From: Panaeolus papilionaceus
Lineage: Eukaryota > Basidiomycota > Agaricomycetes > Agaricales
Direction of reading: 5' to 3'
DNA: 64,000 bases
NCBI GenBank assembly: GCA_015501605.1
Contig: JADNRZ010000036.1
Span: 239,180 to 303,179 of the forward strand
Part shown: in pieces, positions 59,266-64,000 of the stretch
How positions within the stretch are numbered: position 1 is the stretch's first letter
Layout of the letters: each line of letters opens with the position of its first letter
Program-made: the position numbers and the translations under genes
Notes under the pieces: generated by a model
Seen by the model: only the letters and a program-made list of their open reading frames with translations
What the model was told of the DNA's origin: nothing
The model's database searches: none

Positions 59266-59935
59266 AGGTAAGTCGTCCTCCTCCCCATTTGCCCTCCTTG
59301 TGTTCTGATTTAGCACCCCACTCTGTACCTCCACCCAGAAGCATACGAAGGCGCACACAGCCCGCGCGCCCCAATACCCCAACCCGAAACCACCACCACC
59401 ACCACAATTCTCCCTGCGACGTGCACAGGTGCAACATAATCACACATAACCAGGTGAGTACCCCGTGCCGCACTCCCTACCTCCCGCTGACCCCTACATA
59501 GACGCATATTGACGCGCGCAGCCACCACCAAACCCACTTACTGCCACCCACCCACCCCCCATTATCCCTGCGACACGTGTGAGTATAACGTGATCGCACA
59601 TCGCCAGGTGAGTACCCCGTGTTCGTGCCCTGTACCTTCCGCTGACCCCTATGTAGATGCGTATCGACATGCGCCGCCATAACCAGCCCCATTCACCACC
59701 CCCCACTACCATTTACCTCCACGAGGTAAGCACACGTACCACCTGTGCTCCGCGCCGCATGCCTTTTGCTGACCCCCCCCACGTAGACTGCCCCTCACAT
59801 AGACACGTAGCGACACGCGTAGCTATGTCTACCCACCACCCCTTTTATCCTGCAGCGTGCACGCACGTGCGATATCGCATACCATCAGGTGAGTACCCCT
59901 TACCTGTGCTCTGTATCTCCTGCTGAACCCTCACG
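59266..59935 (+). repeat. Tandem array with intron-like signals in each unit
   Basis: Units of about 120-185 bp begin at about 59266, 59451, 59605, 59723 and 59886 with CAG/GTAAG, CAG/GTGAGT or GAG/GTAAG. About 25-40 nt later come a GCTGAC-type branch motif and then TAG followed by ACGC, ATGC or ACTG. Each unit thus carries a 45-60 nt stretch that looks exactly like a local intron, separated by exon-like segments ending in CTGCGACGTG or CTGCGACACG and CACATAACCAG or CACATCGCCAG. The frames of the exon-like parts do not stay open through the array, so it may be a non-coding spliced RNA, a decayed gene or a plain satellite. Confidence 0.55.
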
Positions 59936-60390
59936 TAGACGCGTAGCAACGCGACGAGCCCCATCAACCTCCCCTGAGCAGTTAGCACACCAGCAGGTGC
60001 CAAAAACCCTCAGTGAAGCCCTCCCCTCTCCCGCTATATTTTGATAAGTGCCCCTGGCACCGCGCACTGCACCTCCACCCCGGTTCACGTCGTGATAGGC
60101 TTCAAGCCCACCAATTGATCTATCCCTGCCCCTTCCATCTCCAACACAACACGACTGTGTGTTGTGAGAAGGCCTACCAGCCCCCAACACGCATTCACCA
60201 ACCCCAACACTCACCCTCGTGTGTGTTGATTTATTTTTTTCTTCTAGGTATGTACAGATGTTTCATGTTTCCATAATAAACATGCTAACCATCTTCTTAT
60301 ATCCAGGACCCGCTCGGTTTCTCCCTTTTTTTTTTTTTTTTTTCTTTCTCATTGCTCCCTCTCGCCATTTTCCATCACCAATCCCTGTCT
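59936..60390. other. Region between the array and the hairpins
   Basis: Pyrimidine-rich with a T-run of about 18 near 60327-60343. Three more GT...TAG-like segments may belong to the same repeat family, but less clearly. No gene seen. Confidence 0.35.
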
Positions 60391-60526
60391 ACAATTGGAT
60401 TACCGATTGTGATCATCACATTGACATCCCTAATCCATTGTCTACGCTTGGATTACCGAACGTGACATTCGCTTTTTTTTTTTTTGGACTGAGACACCTT
60501 GCTTGTCCACGTTTGGATTACCAAAC
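60391..60526 (+). repeat. Three hairpins with a shared GG-ATTA-CC loop
   Basis: Positions 60391-60410 (ACAATTGG, loop ATTA, CCGATTGT), 60444-60463 (ACGCTTGG, ATTA, CCGAACGT) and 60511-60526 (GTTTGG, ATTA, CCAAAC) can each fold as RNA into a 6-8 bp stem. The loop and the closing GG/CC pairs are constant, while the outer stem differs and mostly still pairs. Confidence 0.5.
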
Positions 60527-60649
60527 CTGACCTGCATCTGTGTTTTTTCTTTTCTTTTCTTTTCCTCTGTGCTCTCTCTGTGGTCATAACCACACATATT
60601 CATATCTTGGTGCGTTTTGCATGGGGAAACTATTGTCGATTTTTTTATT

Positions 60650-60666
60650 CCTAACCCTAACCCTAG
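60650..60666 (+). repeat. Interstitial telomere-like repeat
   Basis: CCTAACCCTAACCCTAG, two and a half units of CCCTAA, the complement of the TTAGGG telomere repeat usual in basidiomycetes. It lies 29 nt before the ATG of the next gene. Confidence 0.6.
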
Positions 60667-60694
60667 TCTTAAATAACTTGTAACTGTAGTCATT

Positions 60695-62966
60695 ATGCCA
60701 ACAACTCGCAGTGGAAAGCAACCACAACCTGTATCACCACCCAGAACTAACCAAGCAAATAAACGTAGCTTGGCTAGTCCTAACTCACCTAAGAATACTT
60801 GAAAGAAGCCAAAAAAGAAGGCTTCCGAGGCTGAAGACGAGAATGAGCCTGCACTTGCACCTGCTCCCAAGAAGAAAGCGAAAAAAAAGTCAAAGGCAAC
60901 TAGGTATGTCCTGACACACACTGTATTGTTATTCTTTTTAACTAATTATATCACTAGAACTACCGCAGACAAGGATGCTGAAGTTGCAGCAGCACCAGTT
61001 CTCGAGGCAACTGGGTATGTATCTATTCTTGCTCTTTACTAAAGCATGACTTAATCAATCTTTATAGAGTTGAAGCTATACTCCTTGCTGCAAAAACCTC
61101 CATTGCACCTCCTCCCCGTTCTCTTCGTAGTCACACTAAGGCCAATGCTGCCACACCTTCTACTCCAAGCCTTGCTTCTGCTGCTGAAATCATTGCTCCT
61201 GAGCGCATTTGTCGATCAGATCTCCAATCTACCTTATCTTCTGATGATGAAACCTCTGAGATTGCACCACAAAAATGGAAGGAGAAGGAGAAGGCTATTG
61301 AGACAGAATATCCAGGCATAGAATACCCTCAATTTGATCTTGATATTGATCTTGAGTTTCAGGAGACTTTTGGGCAATCTAATGACTTCAATATGCCTGT
61401 TGATGAGAGCAGTGATGAGGATGATGATGATGATGAAGAAGACGAAGATGAAGCTGCTATGGCAGCTCATGATGCAGCAGACTATGTTGAAGACAATGAT
61501 AGGGGTGAGGAAGAAGATGACTTTGCGATGTATGTTGAAGAGGAAAGTGAACTTGATGTCATGTCATCTCAAATGGAGGACAAGTTGGATATCAACCACA
61601 GTAAGTCTTATTTTATTCATGCTGATACCTTCTAATGGTGTCTTCAGTTCCTGCTAATGGATCTTCCAAAACTACTGGTGGTCATATTCGTGGCAGAGCC
61701 TTAGGCAATTCTGCCAAGATGGCTGACTTGGCACACATGGATATACATCAAGAGCCAGAGCCATTAATGGGTCTTGTACGAGTCTATCTGGCTTCAGAGA
61801 GTACCACTGTCAACCCCAACTCCAATCCTCCTCTTACTTCATTTGTTATTCCATCCATGTCTTCTCTCGCTGCTGTTCTTGAAGCTATACTTCAAAATCA
61901 TCTTCCAGCACTTAAAGGTATATATTTATATTGTCTGTAACTAGATATTTTCTAATTTTTTATAGGTCGCAATCCTTTGGTTCATGTTTGGACTTCATTT
62001 GGACAAGAAGGAGCCCCTTTTTGGTTGTCATATGGAATTCTGAACAATATTGACTCTCCAAAATATCATGGTCAGTCTTGGTTTGTTGATCAAAGTTCTT
62101 CTACTTATATGCTCTATGTTTTATTTGTATGTCCTACTTATATTCATTATGTATTCCATCACTTATCTATCTTGTAGCAAACAACACTTCTATCTACTCC
62201 AGCATCCAGTGCTCCTGTCTCAGCTTCCTCCCAGCTCTCCTCTCGTCCTTCTTTTTCTGTTGCTGCAGCATCTTCATCCTCCCGCTCTGCTTCTCCTCAT
62301 ACCACTACTATTGCAAAATCTGGTGGTTCAATCAGTGATGATGCAATCATTACTTTTCTCAATCTTGATCCTGACTTGGCTCAAAAACCACCAACAAGAA
62401 GTCCCATTAAAGCCACATACCAACGCTGGGCACACTTCATGGAGAAAAGAAAGGAACTTGCTGAACTTAAAACCACCCATCCAAATTCATTAGCAGCAAA
62501 AATCACAAACTCTCTGCTTTTTGGTTTATTTTGCAGCACTGGATCACAAGCAACTTGGAAGACTTTCGACCATGTTCATCTATTTCCCAATCTTCAAGAA
62601 TGGTTTACCAATCCATCTCCAGATCCCAGTCTCACTACTGCAGTTTGGAAAGGCCGGAAGCCAGACTTTTCAACTTTGAAGAAATTCTATGTTGAACAAG
62701 GTCTTATGCGGGAGGATAGCACTGGAGGAAGTAGCATTATTCAAGGCAAGCTGACTAGTTTGATGGAGTCAAAAGATAGGAGATACAAGGAATATGAGGC
62801 TGCATTGGAACTTGAAGCAGAAAAGGAAAGAAGGGAGGAAAGGGAGAAGAGGAAGGAGGAAAAGAAGAAGAGAAAGGTCAAAGAGAAGGTCAAAGATAAG
62901 GAGAGGGGTAAAAAGAGAGAGGAAAAGGGAAACAAAGAAGATAATTCATCTACGAACAATTTGTAA
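60695..62966 (+). pseudogene. Acidic/Lys-rich gene next to the CxC5-like gene, with in-frame stop
   Basis: Six exons (60695-60903, 60958-61014, 61068-61600, 61648-61917, 61966-62126, 62178-62966) sum to 673 codons with consistent phases and short introns (47-54 nt). Codon 36, at 60800-60802, is TGA; the frame before (MPTTRSGKQPQPVSPPR) and after (KKPKKKASEAEDENEP) fits one protein. No intron removes the stop without breaking the frame. Features: basic N-terminus, a long acidic stretch (about 61400-61560, DEDDDDDEEDEDE), a conserved-looking middle (VHVWTSFGQEGAPFWLSYGI), a Ser-rich linker, KATYQRWAHFMEKRKELAEL, and a Lys/Glu-rich helical tail. I recognise no family. It is probably part of the same mobile element as the following gene. 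Confidence 0.65.
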
Positions 62967-63020
62967 GTTTTAGTGAAACTGTATGTTGGACTTGTATCGA
63001 AATCAATGTTATATAGTGTG

Positions 63021-64000
63021 ATGAAATCTCTGCTTGCAAATACTATCAGTCAGATTATTCTTCTGGTGGCATATATGCTTGCATTATTATCCAAATCTCC
63101 ATCACTTGTCACCTTGCTTGCTGCTCTATATTCTATACCTTTGGTTATCGCAGCACCTACTCAAGAATTTCCAGCAATTACATTTGCAGCATTCAACCAA
63201 GTTATACTTGAAAACTTCCATGCAGATATCAAGCTGGACACTGTTTTAATATTGCTCTTCAGCATTCTTGAAAACCCAGAAGTCTTTAATCACCATAGCC
63301 GACAAAAGTACAAGAAAGTTGGAGCAGAGCATTTGGCATCATTCAATGGGTGGATCTCTGCATTTTCCAATACTTTGCTACATCGACTTCCAAACCATGA
63401 AAAAGATGTATTTGGACCAGATGCATCCTCTGGAGAAACAGGAACAAGAATGATTGACTGTATCGACAATGTAGCTTCAGCAGTTGGATTCCGATCATAC
63501 TCTGTCAAAGGCAAAAAACTGCGGACTTTGAAACCCATCAATTTTCAGTCACTACAGCCTATCCACATCATTGCTCCAATATCTTTTGAATGTGAAACCC
63601 ACACATGTGAGCCCTATGCTCTCCACAGACTTACAGCATCTCGTGATCTACCTCAAGTGAAACTCCTTAAGGATGGAAAAGTGATCAAATATGCCTATGT
63701 TATCCAGGGAAAATGCAGCCACTGTAACACTATATATGCAGCAGATCGAGAAACCTTTGATCATACTGATAATACCAATCAGACTTTGAAGTACCAAACA
63801 TATCTTAACTCTGCTCGGTATCTAAAGCTTGGTCAATCAGTTTGGTGTGATCGTGCCTATTCCAATGCAGTTGTCACTGGTATATATTCCTTCCATGCAT
63901 CTGCAGCAGCCTATACACAATTCTGGAACCTAGCCTTTGCTGGCTCTGATATAAAGCTAAATCGTCGACACACTTGGCAGGCTTTTATCCAAGAGTCAAT
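63021..64000 (+). CDS. CxC5-like protein of a KDZ-type element (partial)
   Basis: An open frame of 326 codons from the ATG at 63021 to the window end with no stop. It could instead be spliced to the previous gene, which ends near a GTAAGT donor with a TATAG acceptor just before 63013. Motifs: FECETHTCEPYALHRLTASR, GKCSHCNTIYAADRETF, then SARYLKLGQSVWCDRAYSN, TGIYSFHASAAAYTQFWNLA and RRHTWQAFIQES. This order of a Cys/His cluster followed by a conserved helical region matches the CxC5-type cysteine cluster domains that accompany KDZ (Kyakuja-Dileera-Zisupton) transposases in mushrooms. The match is by memory of the family, not a search. The transposase itself, if present, lies beyond the window. 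Confidence 0.65.
   Translation, partial: MKSLLANTISQIILLVAYMLALLSKSPSLVTLLAALYSIPLVIAAPTQEFPAITFAAFNQVILENFHADIKLDTVLILLFSILENPEVFNHHSRQKYKKVGAEHLASFNGWISAFSNTLLHRLPNHEKDVFGPDASSGETGTRMIDCIDNVASAVGFRSYSVKGKKLRTLKPINFQSLQPIHIIAPISFECETHTCEPYALHRLTASRDLPQVKLLKDGKVIKYAYVIQGKCSHCNTIYAADRETFDHTDNTNQTLKYQTYLNSARYLKLGQSVWCDRAYSNAVVTGIYSFHASAAAYTQFWNLAFAGSDIKLNRRHTWQAFIQES

Noticed and set aside
58017..60000. CRISPR-like array
   Set aside because: The repeats are irregular and lack uniform unique spacers; the sequence is a eukaryotic nuclear genome with satellites.
60442..60921. 159-codon minus-strand frame ending over the 60.7-kb exon
   Set aside because: Antisense to the Lys-rich first exon and T-runs; composition explains it.
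1..64000. tRNA or rRNA genes
   Set aside because: I scanned for B-box-like GGTTCGANNC motifs on both strands; the few hits (for example near 11567, 42930, 55524) lack a matching A box and cloverleaf.

Overview
The window is nuclear DNA of a filamentous basidiomycete, most likely an agaric or relative (Agaricomycetes). Genes sit on both strands and are split by many short introns, mostly 47-105 nt, with GTRNGT donors, CTRAY-like branch sites and YAG acceptors. Tandem class I hydrophobins and, at the right edge, a protein of the type associated with KDZ transposons (CxC5-like) fit the same group. I rebuilt the gene models by joining exons by hand. For each named gene the summed exon length is a multiple of three and the spliced protein matches its family, which is the main support for the splice sites.

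Left part (0.5-8.3 kb): housekeeping genes. These are a Ser/Pro-rich protein of unknown function, a DUF4140/DUF4139 (mucoidy inhibitor A-like) protein on the minus strand, and a ubiquilin (Dsk2) with N-terminal ubiquitin-like and C-terminal UBA domains.

10-30 kb: a lineage-specific duplicated region. Three related genes encode Cys2His2-type zinc-finger proteins (A, B, C). Two intact genes (D, E) and two broken copies encode a beta-rich, calycin-like repeat protein that I cannot name. Zinc-finger B plus a truncated D copy, and zinc-finger C plus intact D, look like two copies of one segment. A centrosomin/Mto1-type gamma-tubulin-complex organiser (1019 aa by my model) and a broken HMG-box gene lie between D and E.

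30.5-31.9 kb: a 1.44-kb perfect foldback palindrome with CAGT ends and flanking TA, of the non-autonomous Tc1/mariner type. The intact electron-transfer flavoprotein beta gene follows, with an 8-nt micro-exon. A second possible inverted-repeat element lies at 33.5-34.6 kb.

35-39 kb: three hydrophobin genes in tandem, the third broken by a 4-nt deletion. 39-55 kb: conserved genes (Ubc1-type E2, a GNAT acetyltransferase, a Glo3-type ArfGAP, an F-box-like protein, EB1/Mal3) separated by long stretches with no convincing gene.

55-64 kb: repeat-rich DNA. It holds direct repeats, minisatellites, a tandem array whose units each carry intron-like splice signals, three short hairpins with the same loop, and a short telomere-like motif. 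These lead into two genes of a probable KDZ-type mobile element: an acidic/lysine-rich gene interrupted by an in-frame TGA, and the start of a CxC5-like gene that runs off the window.
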